A stretch of 64,000 bases of DNA from positions 38,965 to 102,964 of the forward strand of contig NZ_JAGMWN010000012.1 of the NCBI RefSeq assembly GCF_017963645.1, given 5' to 3'. This document shows, in pieces, positions 17,020-24,938 of the stretch (position 1 is the stretch's first letter; every line of letters starts with the position of its first letter). A program made the translations under genes and the position numbers. Source of the stretch: Marivibrio halodurans. GTDB taxonomy: Bacteria > Pseudomonadota > Alphaproteobacteria > UBA8366 > Aestuariispiraceae. Below the pieces are notes generated by a model. That model was not told the origin of the DNA, did not search any database, and was given only the letters and a program-made list of their open reading frames with translations.

Positions 17020-18519
17020 ATGATACGCGGTTCATTCGCCACGGTTGTCAGGAATAGCGCGCCGGCCCTCGCCGCGGCGCTGTTGCTCGCCGCCTGTTCC
17101 GGCCCTTTCGTGACCAGCCGGGAATTCGACGCGGACGTCTATGACGACCCCGAGAAACGGGCGGAGATCGCCGAGATCGAGAAACTCGATCTGACGATCC
17201 GCCAATCCGGCGCGCTCGCCCGGAAGATGGAGGCGCTCTATCTCGCCCAGGTGCGCGACGACGTGGCGGAACAGCGCGCCGCCCAGACCGGCATCCTCGG
17301 CCTGATCGCGGCGGCGGCCGGCTTGATCGCCTATGACGCGCATAACGACTATCTGATCGGCGCCGGGCTTGCCGGCGGATTGTTCTATGCCGCGCAATCC
17401 TCCCAACCCATCGGTATCCGCCGGATGTTCTACGAGAAGGCGATGGAGGGCTTCGCCTGCGTGGCGGAGCGCGCCGATACCCTCGGCGCCGACACGGCGA
17501 TTCACACCTTCCAGCAGACCCACGCCAATCTACAGCGGGCCTCCGAGCGTCTGCTCATTCTCTGGCCCAAGGTGGAAACGGCCCTGTCCCGCATCCCCGC
17601 GCCGCCCGGCGAAACGGCAGCAAACGGGACGGCAGAAAGCGGGACTGACGACAAAGCCTGCACGATCAAGGGTGTGAAGGATATCCGCGAACGCATCGGG
17701 GAAGATGCCAAAGATTATCTGCGGAAGACCGGAGAAGCCAGGCGCCAACATGGCGAGGCCTTGACCAAGCTGAACGAATTGGCCGCGACCCTCAGCGGCA
17801 CGACCTGGGCCATACAGCGCCAGACCACCCTGGCCCTGGCCAAGGCGGAACCGGATTTCGTCGCCTATATCGCGGGAATCCAGAACAGCTTCGGCACGGG
17901 CTTCACCAATATTTCGGGATTGAACGCCCCCGTCACGGCGAAGGCTTCGGGAATAGAGGGCATCCCCCTCTTTACGGAACAGGAGAAGGGGACCAATAAC
18001 GAGGCTGCAGGTAATGCGACTCTCAAAGACATCCGCGAAAAATGCGAGGATGCACCAGCCACGTCCAAAGCTCTCGATAAAGCCATCGCGTTGGCGAAGA
18101 GCCTGACGCCGATCTATTCGGAAATCGACGAGAATCTGCTGCGCCTAACCGCGCTCGGCGACGTCACGTTGCGGCCGACCGATATCTCGACCGACGATAT
18201 CGCGGCCTGCAAGGCCTCGATCGGCGATACCGGCGCGATCGCCGGCCTGACCGCCAGTCCGGATGTCCTGCGGATCGAGGCGTCGGAGCCCAAGAAGACC
18301 GCGAACCTCGTGCTCGAGGGGGGGACACCGCCCTATAGCCTGGTGCCGACGGACACGGCGGCGATCGAGGCGGAATTGAAGCCCCTCACCACCACGAAAT
18401 CCCTGGTCACCGTCACCCGGAAAGGCAATGCGCCGACCGAGGCGAACAAGTCGGTCGATCTCCTGCTGATCGATGGGCGGGGCATGTCGATCCGCGTGCC
18501 CGTCACGCTGGTCAAGTAG
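17020..18519 (+). CDS. Predicted lipoprotein with C-terminal Ig-like segment, unknown function
   Basis: A 499-residue protein. The lipobox is LLLAACSG, so Cys near residue 26 should be acylated. After it comes a charged helical stretch, then two closely spaced hydrophobic segments (GILGLIAAAAGLIAYDAHN and LIGAGLAGGLFYAAQ), a long helical region, and at the C-terminus a beta-rich segment with GGTPPYSLV, as in bacterial Ig-like repeats. I chose the ATG at 17020, preceded by GGGGGGACGTGGG, over an in-frame start at 16984. It lies inside the methionine island but nothing in the protein links it to that pathway; function not recognised. Confidence 0.75.
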   Translation: MIRGSFATVVRNSAPALAAALLLAACSGPFVTSREFDADVYDDPEKRAEIAEIEKLDLTIRQSGALARKMEALYLAQVRDDVAEQRAAQTGILGLIAAAAGLIAYDAHNDYLIGAGLAGGLFYAAQSSQPIGIRRMFYEKAMEGFACVAERADTLGADTAIHTFQQTHANLQRASERLLILWPKVETALSRIPAPPGETAANGTAESGTDDKACTIKGVKDIRERIGEDAKDYLRKTGEARRQHGEALTKLNELAATLSGTTWAIQRQTTLALAKAEPDFVAYIAGIQNSFGTGFTNISGLNAPVTAKASGIEGIPLFTEQEKGTNNEAAGNATLKDIREKCEDAPATSKALDKAIALAKSLTPIYSEIDENLLRLTALGDVTLRPTDISTDDIAACKASIGDTGAIAGLTASPDVLRIEASEPKKTANLVLEGGTPPYSLVPTDTAAIEAELKPLTTTKSLVTVTRKGNAPTEANKSVDLLLIDGRGMSIRVPVTLVK

Positions 18520-18627
18520 GAGAGCGACTGAGCGGCGCCCTTGGGACGCCCCCTTGTCGGCGGCCCGGCGGCCGGCGCGTTGCTTCACCGCTTGCCCCGC
18601 GACGGCGATTCGACCGAAACTGCGGTT

Positions 18628-19491
18628 ATGAAAAGCGATTCCCGTCCTTTCGCGTCCAATGCGCGGCGCGTATTCGGTGCCGTCATCCTTCTCGCCCTCG
18701 CGGCGACAGGGGATATGACGTCCCCGCAGGCCAGCGAGCGCCGCGGGCCACCGGCTGCCCCCGCCGACTTCCAACCCGAGAAATGCGGCGAACGCCATCT
18801 GCGCCTGTTCGACGGGAATTTCGATCAATTCTGGTCCTATGCCGAACGCCATGGCTGGACCGGGGTCGGGGAATTCGCCTGGTCCGTCCCCCATCCGGAA
18901 GGGGAGGCGGACGCCGTCTGGCGCGCCCGCGCGAAGCAATGCTTCCTGGAGGTCGAACGGCGCAACATGGGCCGTAGCGACGTCGTCAGCCTCTACACCC
19001 TCGGCTATTTCCTGTGGCATGGCGGCACCGCCTTCGGCTTCGAACGCGACCCCGCGAAGCAACCCGGCGTGCGGGAGCGCGGCTATCGCATGCTGCTGCG
19101 CGCGCGCCAGATGGGGTATGAGAAAGCCTCGCTCGCGCTGGTGGGCGTGCATTACTCAATGGTTCGCGCCCTCGACACGGCGGCGTTGCGCCGCATGCGC
19201 GACGGCACCGACCCGTCGCCGACGCCGGAATGGTGGCCCTCGACCGACCGATTGCTAGAGGATTTGAACGCCATGGGGGCGAAGGGGCTGGCCGGCGCGT
19301 TCCTCTCGCTCAGCTCGATCTATCGCGAGCGCTGGCTGATGGCGGAATATTTCCACATCGACCACAAGGGCGAGCCCGTGCGCGGCCCGGACCCCGACCT
19401 CCTCAAGGCGTCGAACGTCTATACCCATTGGTACGATACGTTGCGCGCGGAGCAGAACCTGACCGTCGGTGTCCCCTCGCCCCGCCCGTGA
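18628..19491 (+). CDS. Predicted secreted protein, unknown function
   Basis: A 287-residue protein. The ATG at 18628 gives a clear signal peptide: basic start, hydrophobic core VFGAVILLALAATG, and a likely cut near SPQASE. The mature part has Trp-rich motifs (QFWSYAERHGWTGVG, EWWPSTDR) and helical stretches such as ASLALVGVHYS and GAFLSLSSIYRE that recall degenerate Sel1-type repeats. Two cysteines (EKCGE and AKQCF) could form a disulfide. It follows the lipoprotein gene by 108 bases and may share its transcript. Not recognised beyond this. Confidence 0.65.
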   Translation: MKSDSRPFASNARRVFGAVILLALAATGDMTSPQASERRGPPAAPADFQPEKCGERHLRLFDGNFDQFWSYAERHGWTGVGEFAWSVPHPEGEADAVWRARAKQCFLEVERRNMGRSDVVSLYTLGYFLWHGGTAFGFERDPAKQPGVRERGYRMLLRARQMGYEKASLALVGVHYSMVRALDTAALRRMRDGTDPSPTPEWWPSTDRLLEDLNAMGAKGLAGAFLSLSSIYRERWLMAEYFHIDHKGEPVRGPDPDLLKASNVYTHWYDTLRAEQNLTVGVPSPRP

Positions 19492-19555
19492 TCCCCGCCC
19501 GTGCCCCCATGATCTCCGCCTGCGGCCCCTGCCGGGCGGTCCATGCGGAAGCCGA

Positions 19556-19587
19556 TTGACAAAACCATATAAAGATATTTTTATATG
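19556..19587 (+). promoter_or_regulatory. Promoter with 22-bp palindromic operator (SahR-type candidate)
   Basis: A perfect -35 (TTGACA, 19556-19561) is followed by a 22-bp near-perfect palindrome at 19566-19587: left half CATATAAAGAT, right half ATTTTTATATG, one mismatch. The palindrome covers the spacer and the -10 area, so a bound dimer would block RNA polymerase. It lies 30 bases before the ArsR-methyltransferase regulator gene, which suggests autoregulation and control of the downstream methionine genes. An AT-rich ATAAAGAT half-site of this kind fits my memory of SahR sites. Confidence 0.75.
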
Positions 19588-19617
19588 TAGGAGGAAACGC
19601 GCTACGAGGCGTCGATC

Positions 19618-20628
19618 ATGGACGAGTTGCTGCAAGGCCTGCGCGCCGCCGCCGAACCGACGAGGCTTCGGGTCCTGGCCTTGTGCGCGCATGCGGAGCT
19701 GACGGTCTCCGAACTTGTCCGCATCCTGGGGCAGAGCCAGCCGCGCGTCTCCCGGCATCTGAAATTGATGGTGGAGGCCGGCCTGCTGGAACGTTTCCAG
19801 GAAGGCAACTGGGCGCGCTACCGCCTGGCCGGGATCGGGACGCCGACGCTTTCCGACAAGAACGCGGACCGTCATGCCGCCGTCGCGCGCTTCGCGGAGG
19901 CGGTGATCGATCTGCTGCCGGCCGACGACCGGACACTCGGACGCGATCTGGATCGGCTGCAGAAGATCAAGGCGGAGCGTGACCGCGCCGCCCAGGACTA
20001 CTTCGCCCGCAACGCCAAGCGCTGGGACCGCATCCGGGCGCTGCATGTCGACGAAAAGGAAGTGAATCAAGCGCTGGTTCGCGTTTTCGGCGCGGATCGC
20101 GGCGCGCGTTCGCTCGGCCGGTTCCTCGATGTCGGAACGGGCACCGGCCGGATTTTGGAGCTTCTGGCCCCCCGGGCGGAGGCGGCCGTCGGCGTCGACA
20201 GTTCATCCGCGATGCTGTCCATCGCGCGGGCGGCGATCGACCGGGCGCACCTCAACCACTGTCAGGTGCGCCAGGGCGACATGTATCAGCTTCCCTTCGC
20301 CGACGGGGCGTTCGACAGCGTTTCCGTCCATATGGTGCTACATTACGCGGACGAACCGGCCCGGGTGCTGGAGGAAGCCGCACGCGTTCTTGCCCCCGGC
20401 GGACGGTTGGTGGTGATCGATTTCGAGGCGCACAATCTGGCCGAGCTTCGGGCCGAGCATCAGCACCGCTGGGCCGGTTTCGAGCAGGAGGACGTGCGGG
20501 AGTGGATGCGGGACGTCGGATTTCAGGTCCATCCCGTCGAGACATTGGAGGGTGGGCCGCTGACGGTCTGCCTATGGGTCGGCGAACGGCCGGCCGAAGC
20601 GAACGAGAACGCCCTCGCGGCGGGCTAG
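19618..20628 (+). CDS. ArsR-family regulator fused to SAM-dependent methyltransferase domain (SahR-like)
   Basis: A 336-residue fusion. Residues 1-75 are an ArsR winged helix-turn-helix (LRAAAEPTRLRVLALCAHAELTVSELVRI, SQPRVSRHLKLM, GLLERFQEGNWARY). Residues about 165-300 are a class I methyltransferase with LDVGTGTGRILELLA, GVDSSSAML, GDMYQLPFADGAFDSV and APGGRLVVIDF. The metal-binding Cys motif of ArsR/SmtB sensors is absent. This build matches SahR, which senses S-adenosylhomocysteine and represses methionine-cycle genes; here the downstream genes are methyl-transfer genes. The methyltransferase fold may simply be the ligand pocket. The upstream palindrome is its likely site. Confidence 0.85.
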   Translation: MDELLQGLRAAAEPTRLRVLALCAHAELTVSELVRILGQSQPRVSRHLKLMVEAGLLERFQEGNWARYRLAGIGTPTLSDKNADRHAAVARFAEAVIDLLPADDRTLGRDLDRLQKIKAERDRAAQDYFARNAKRWDRIRALHVDEKEVNQALVRVFGADRGARSLGRFLDVGTGTGRILELLAPRAEAAVGVDSSSAMLSIARAAIDRAHLNHCQVRQGDMYQLPFADGAFDSVSVHMVLHYADEPARVLEEAARVLAPGGRLVVIDFEAHNLAELRAEHQHRWAGFEQEDVREWMRDVGFQVHPVETLEGGPLTVCLWVGERPAEANENALAAG

Positions 20629-20680
20629 GCGAACGGCGTCGAGCCCATAGCGGTCGGGTGAAGGAGGAGGCGAGAAGCCC

Positions 20681-21556
20681 ATGCGCACCATCCGCGATAC
20701 GCTTACCCATCGGGTCACGCTGACCGACGGTTCCGTGGCCCGCAGCCTGCGTGGCGCCGCGATCGACCCGGCGCGGGACTTCTTCGGCCAGACCGATCTC
20801 TACGAAGCCCTGAACCTGACCCGGATCGATCTGGTTCGTGCGTCCCATAAGGCCTTCCTGGAGGCCGGGGCGGACGTGATCCGCACCAACACGCTGCGCG
20901 CCAATCCGCTGACCCTGGCCGCCCACGGGATGGCGGAGGAAACCTTCATCCTGAACTACAACGGCGCCCAGGCGGCGGCCGAGGCCGTGGACAGCGTACC
21001 GGGCCGCGGCCGGCGGCGCTTCGTGCTGGGTGTCGTGCGCGACGACGGTTGGGATGTCGGCCCGGCCGAGGTCGAGGCCGCCGTCGACACCCAGGTCCAG
21101 GGTCTGATCGCCGGCGGGGCGGACGGCATCCTGCTCGACGTCATGCCGGGCCTGGGCCGCATCCAGGCCATGCTTTCCGGCGCGCGGCGCGCGCGGGCGG
21201 CGCTCGGCTGCGAGACGGCGATCTTCCTGCAGAAGACCGAGACCGGCCCCGGCTTCGGGCCGCGCACGCTCGATTCCTGCGACGGGGTCGTGCGCTACCG
21301 CCAGGGCGACGCCGCGCGGACGGCCTGGCTCGACGCGGCGATCGCCGATGGCCGGGTCAATCTGATCGGCGGCGGCGCGACGCCGGAGCAGACGGCGCGC
21401 ATCGATCAGGCGCTACGCCAGCGGGCGGAGGACAATCTGCGCCCCGTTCTCGGCTGGCTGCGCGACCAGACGAGCGTGGACGACTTCGAGCCCGCGTCGA
21501 GCTGGACCACCTTCCCCGAGGCGGAGATGCCCGCCCCGGTCGCCGTGAAGGTCTGA
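20681..21556 (+). CDS. Homocysteine S-methyltransferase-fold protein lacking the zinc Cys-Cys pair
   Basis: A 291-residue Hcy-binding (Pfam S-methyl_trans type) TIM-barrel. Family marks: LTDGSVARSLR, ALNLTRIDLVRASHKAFLEAG followed by ADVIRTNTLRANP, and GADGILLDVMPGLGRIQAML. In MetH and BHMT the late motif is G-G-C-C-G-T-T-P with two zinc cysteines; here it is NLIGGGATPEQ, two residues shorter and with both cysteines gone. The earlier G-x-N-C ligand is not seen either; the nearest Cys is in LDSCDGV. It sits where the methyl-acceptor subunit of a split MetH would be, but zinc-dependent thiol activation cannot be assumed. AAGGAGGAGG precedes the ATG. Confidence 0.82.
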   Translation: MRTIRDTLTHRVTLTDGSVARSLRGAAIDPARDFFGQTDLYEALNLTRIDLVRASHKAFLEAGADVIRTNTLRANPLTLAAHGMAEETFILNYNGAQAAAEAVDSVPGRGRRRFVLGVVRDDGWDVGPAEVEAAVDTQVQGLIAGGADGILLDVMPGLGRIQAMLSGARRARAALGCETAIFLQKTETGPGFGPRTLDSCDGVVRYRQGDAARTAWLDAAIADGRVNLIGGGATPEQTARIDQALRQRAEDNLRPVLGWLRDQTSVDDFEPASSWTTFPEAEMPAPVAVKV

Positions 21557-21568
21557 GGCTACCGACAT

Positions 21569-21602
21569 CCCTCCCCCACGAGAGGGGGGAGGGACTTTCT
21601 TC
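21569..21602 (+). terminator. G/C hairpin with pyrimidine tail
   Basis: CCCTCCCCC (21569-21577) pairs with GGGGGAGGG (21585-21593), a 9-bp stem with a 7-base loop, followed by ACTTTCTT. It begins 13 bases after the stop of the homocysteine-fold gene and would separate it from the corrinoid methyltransferase gene 215 bases on, which then needs its own promoter. Elements of this look are also dispersed in many alphaproteobacterial genomes. Confidence 0.5.
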
Positions 21603-21770
21603 CCCGGTGGACATAGCCGCATCGCCCCCGATGACGCTGCGGCGACGGTAAGCGACGTTGCCGCGCATTCCGGCGGTACGGCGATTTCCTACAAAACGGC
21701 GGTGGACGGATGATCGTCCGACCACCCGCGCCGCCACGCATCGCGCCACATTTCGCCGGGAAACGCCGCC

Positions 21771-22688
21771 ATGACCGACACCGTCATCAGTTCCGCCACC
21801 AAGACCCACATCATCGGCTTCGACCGCCCCTTCACGGTGATCGGCGAGCGCATCAATCCGACCGGGCGCAAGAAGCTCGCCGCCGAGATGAAGGAATATA
21901 ATTTCGAGACGGTGGAGAAGGACGCGCTGGCCCAGGTCGCGGCGGGCGCCCATATGCTCGACGTCAATGCGGGCATCCCGCTGGCCGACGAGCCGGATAT
22001 CCTGGCGAAATCGATCCAATTGGTGCAGTCGCTGACCGACGTGCCGCTGTGTATCGACAGCTCGATCGTGGAAGCGCTGGAGCGCGGCCTGGAGGTCTAT
22101 CAGGGCAAGGCCCTGCTCAACTCCGTCACCGGCGAGGAGGAGCGGCTGGAGGCCGTCCTGCCGCTGGTGAAGAAGTATAATTGCGCGGTCGTCGGCATCT
22201 CGAACGACGAGACCGGCATCTCCGAGGACCCCGATGTCCGCTTCGAGGTCGCCCGGACGATCGTCGAGCGCGCCGCCGATTTCGGTATCCCGCGCGAGGA
22301 TGTGGTGATCGACCCGCTGGTCATGCCGATCGGCGCGCTGGGCAATGCGGGCCAGGGCGCGCTGCGCCTGATCCGCCGCCTGCGCGAGGAACTCAAGGTC
22401 AACACCACCTGCGGCGCGTCGAACATGAGCTTCGGCCTGCCGAACCGACACGGCCTCAACGCCTCCTTCCTGTCGATGGCGATCGGGGCCGGCATGACGA
22501 CGGCCATCATGAACCCGCTGCACGAGCAGGAGATGCACTCCGTCTGGGGCGCGGACGTGATCGCCGGTCACGACAAGGACTGCGCGAGCTGGATCCGCCG
22601 CTTCCGCGAACCCGCGGCCGAGGGCGCCGAGGCCGGAACCGGCGCGCGCGGCGGCCGGGGCGAACGGCGCCGGCGCCGCGTCGCCTGA
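21771..22688 (+). CDS. Methyltetrahydrofolate:corrinoid methyltransferase (MetH pterin-domain type)
   Basis: A 305-residue pterin-binding TIM-barrel like AcsE/MtrH and the folate domain of MetH. Marks: FTVIGERINPTGRKKLAAEM, HMLDVNAGIPLADE, PLCIDSSIVEALE, LLNSVTGEE, VVGISNDETGIS, VVIDPLVMPIGA and TTCGASNMSFGLPNRHGLN. It moves the methyl group of 5-methyl-THF to the cob(I)alamin of the corrinoid protein. The last 30 residues are a low-complexity Gly/Arg tail (RGGRGERRRRRVA). The activator gene starts 36 bases downstream and MetF, the source of its substrate, follows that. ATG at 21771 chosen on homology. Confidence 0.93.
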   Translation: MTDTVISSATKTHIIGFDRPFTVIGERINPTGRKKLAAEMKEYNFETVEKDALAQVAAGAHMLDVNAGIPLADEPDILAKSIQLVQSLTDVPLCIDSSIVEALERGLEVYQGKALLNSVTGEEERLEAVLPLVKKYNCAVVGISNDETGISEDPDVRFEVARTIVERAADFGIPREDVVIDPLVMPIGALGNAGQGALRLIRRLREELKVNTTCGASNMSFGLPNRHGLNASFLSMAIGAGMTTAIMNPLHEQEMHSVWGADVIAGHDKDCASWIRRFREPAAEGAEAGTGARGGRGERRRRRVA

Positions 22689-22724
22689 TCGACCCTTCCC
22701 GCGAATCAGTCGAGGATCGGCGGC

Positions 22725-24824
22725 ATGGCGGATCCGGTAACGGTCCAGAACGTGAACGGGGCGGCGGCGGACGATCAGGATCCGCCGCCGTCGCGCTTGG
22801 CCCATGTGGTCTTCACCCCTTCCGGCAAGCATGGGGATTTCCCCGTGGGCACGCCGATCCTGCAAGCCGCCCGCACGCTCGGCGTCGATCTCGATTCCGT
22901 GTGCGGCGGCCGGGGCATCTGCGGGCGATGCCAGGTGGTGCCGGGCTTCGGTGACTTCTCCAAGTTCAAGGTCAGAAGCCAGCCGGACCACCTCTCCGCC
23001 TTCTCCCAGGTCGAGACCCGCTATAAGGACAAGCGTGGGCTGAAGGACGGCCGGCGCCTTGGCTGTTCCGCCGTGATCCTGGGCGATCTCGTCGTGGACG
23101 TGCCCGAGGACAGCCAGGTCCACAAACAGGTCGTGCGCAAGCGCGCCGAGGTCCGCAATATCGAGATCGACCCGGTCGTCACCCTGCATTATGTCGAGGT
23201 CCGTCAACCGGACATGCATCACCCCTCCGGCGATCTGGAGCGGCTGGAAGCGGCGCTTGAGGAACAATGGGACATCCGTGTCGACCGCGCGGACCTGCCC
23301 GTTCTGCAACATCTGCAAAAGGCACTGCGCGCCGGGGACTGGAAGGTTACGGCGGCGGTGCGCAATGGGCATAAGCTGGTTCATGCCTGGCCCGGATTCC
23401 ACGATCGGTCCTTTGGCTGCGCGGTCGACATCGGCTCGACCACCATGTCGGTGCATCTGACCGACCTGCAAAGCGGCGAGGTCGTCAGTTCCGTGGGCGC
23501 GATGAACCCCCAGATCCGCTTCGGCGAGGATCTGATGAGCCGCGTCTCCTACGTCATGATGAATCCGGGCGGCGACAAGGAAATGACGGCGGCCGTGCGC
23601 GAGACGCTCGGCTTCCTGATCCTGCAGGCGACGACGGAGGCCGGCATCGACCCGACCGACGTGCTGGAACTTACCCTTGTCGGCAATCCGATCATGCATC
23701 ACCTGATGCTGGGAATAGACCCGACGGAGCTTGGCTGGGCGCCCTTCGCGCTGGCGACGAACGAGGCGCTTCGCGTCTGGGCCTCCCAGATCGGGCTGGA
23801 GGGCAAGGTCAATCCGGGCGCGCGCGCCTATTTCCTGCCCTGCGTGGCAGGTCATGTGGGCGCGGACGCGGCCGCGGTGGTGCTGTCGGAAGCGCCGCAT
23901 CTACTCGACGAGGTGACGTTGATCGTCGATGTCGGCACCAATGCGGAAATCGTGCTGGGCAATAAGGAACGGTTGCTGGCCTGCTCCAGCCCGACCGGCC
24001 CGGCGCTGGAAGGCGCGCAGATTTCCGCCGGCCAGCGCGCCGCCAACGGCGCGATCGAACGCGTGCGCATCGACCCCGAGACGCTGGAGCCGCGCTTCAA
24101 GGTAATCGGCGCCGATCTTTGGTCCGACGAGGAAGGTTTCGACGAGGCCGCGCGGCGCACCGGCATCACCGGCATCTGCGGCTCCGGCATCATCGAGGTG
24201 CTGGCGGAGATGTATCTGGCCGGCCTGATCGACGAGGACGGCGTGATCGACGGCGCCATGGCGGCGCGCACCGAGCGCATCGTCGCGGAGGGGCGGACCT
24301 TCTCCTATGTCCTGAGCCGCCCGGCCGGTGGGCGCGATCCGGAAATCCGGATAACGCAGGCGGATGTGCGCGCGATCCAACTGGCCAAGGCGGCGCTCTA
24401 TGCCGGGGCGCAGTTACTGGTGGATAAATTCGGGCGCGAACCCGACCGCGTCGTCCTTGCCGGCGCCTTCGGCAGCCATATCGACGCGAAATACGCGATG
24501 ATCCTGGGGCTGGTGCCCGACTGCCATCTCGACCGGGTCCAGTCGGTCGGCAACGCCGCCGGAACGGGCGCGCGCATCGCGCTGCTGAACCGCAAGGCCC
24601 GCGACTGGATTCGCAAGACGGTGCGCGACATCGAGAAGATCGAAACCGCCGTGGAGCCCCGGTTCCAGGAACATTTCGTCGGCGCCATGGCCTTCCCGCA
24701 CAAGACCGCGCCCTTCCCCAAGCTGCGGGAGGCGGTAACCCTGCCCCCGCGCAAGCAGGCCGCGAAAGCCGGCAATGGCGACGGCGAGGATGGCGGGCGC
24801 CGTCGGCGTCGTCGTCGCGGCTAA
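22725..24824 (+). CDS. 2Fe-2S/ASKHA (DUF4445) reductive activator of corrinoid enzymes
   Basis: A 699-residue RamA-like/RACE-family protein. The N-terminal ferredoxin domain has Cys60, Cys66, Cys69 (VCGGRGICGRC) and Cys114 (LGCSAV) as 2Fe-2S ligands. The rest is an actin-like ATPase: GCAVDIGSTTMSVHLTDLQ as phosphate loop 1, LIVDVGTNAEIVLG as loop 2, and CSSPTGPALEGAQISAG and VVLAGAFGSHIDAK further on. It uses ATP to reduce inactive cob(II)alamin to cob(I)alamin. A stand-alone activator is needed because split MetH lacks the SAM-dependent reactivation domain. The basic tail ends GGRRRRRRRG. Electron donor not identified. Confidence 0.93.
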   Translation: MADPVTVQNVNGAAADDQDPPPSRLAHVVFTPSGKHGDFPVGTPILQAARTLGVDLDSVCGGRGICGRCQVVPGFGDFSKFKVRSQPDHLSAFSQVETRYKDKRGLKDGRRLGCSAVILGDLVVDVPEDSQVHKQVVRKRAEVRNIEIDPVVTLHYVEVRQPDMHHPSGDLERLEAALEEQWDIRVDRADLPVLQHLQKALRAGDWKVTAAVRNGHKLVHAWPGFHDRSFGCAVDIGSTTMSVHLTDLQSGEVVSSVGAMNPQIRFGEDLMSRVSYVMMNPGGDKEMTAAVRETLGFLILQATTEAGIDPTDVLELTLVGNPIMHHLMLGIDPTELGWAPFALATNEALRVWASQIGLEGKVNPGARAYFLPCVAGHVGADAAAVVLSEAPHLLDEVTLIVDVGTNAEIVLGNKERLLACSSPTGPALEGAQISAGQRAANGAIERVRIDPETLEPRFKVIGADLWSDEEGFDEAARRTGITGICGSGIIEVLAEMYLAGLIDEDGVIDGAMAARTERIVAEGRTFSYVLSRPAGGRDPEIRITQADVRAIQLAKAALYAGAQLLVDKFGREPDRVVLAGAFGSHIDAKYAMILGLVPDCHLDRVQSVGNAAGTGARIALLNRKARDWIRKTVRDIEKIETAVEPRFQEHFVGAMAFPHKTAPFPKLREAVTLPPRKQAAKAGNGDGEDGGRRRRRRRG

Positions 24825-24938
24825 ACGGGTCGCGAATTCGTGGGTGATGGGACGCGTCGCGCGTAATTCTGCGCCCCGGAAACATTCATGGGCACCGGAT
24901 AGTCGCACCCATACCGGCGCCAGGCGGGAGCAAGGCCG

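Noticed and set aside
21357..23900. 847-codon open frame on the minus strand across three methionine-island genes
   Set aside because: It is antisense to three proteins with full family motifs and its own translation is Arg/His/Asp-rich low complexity.
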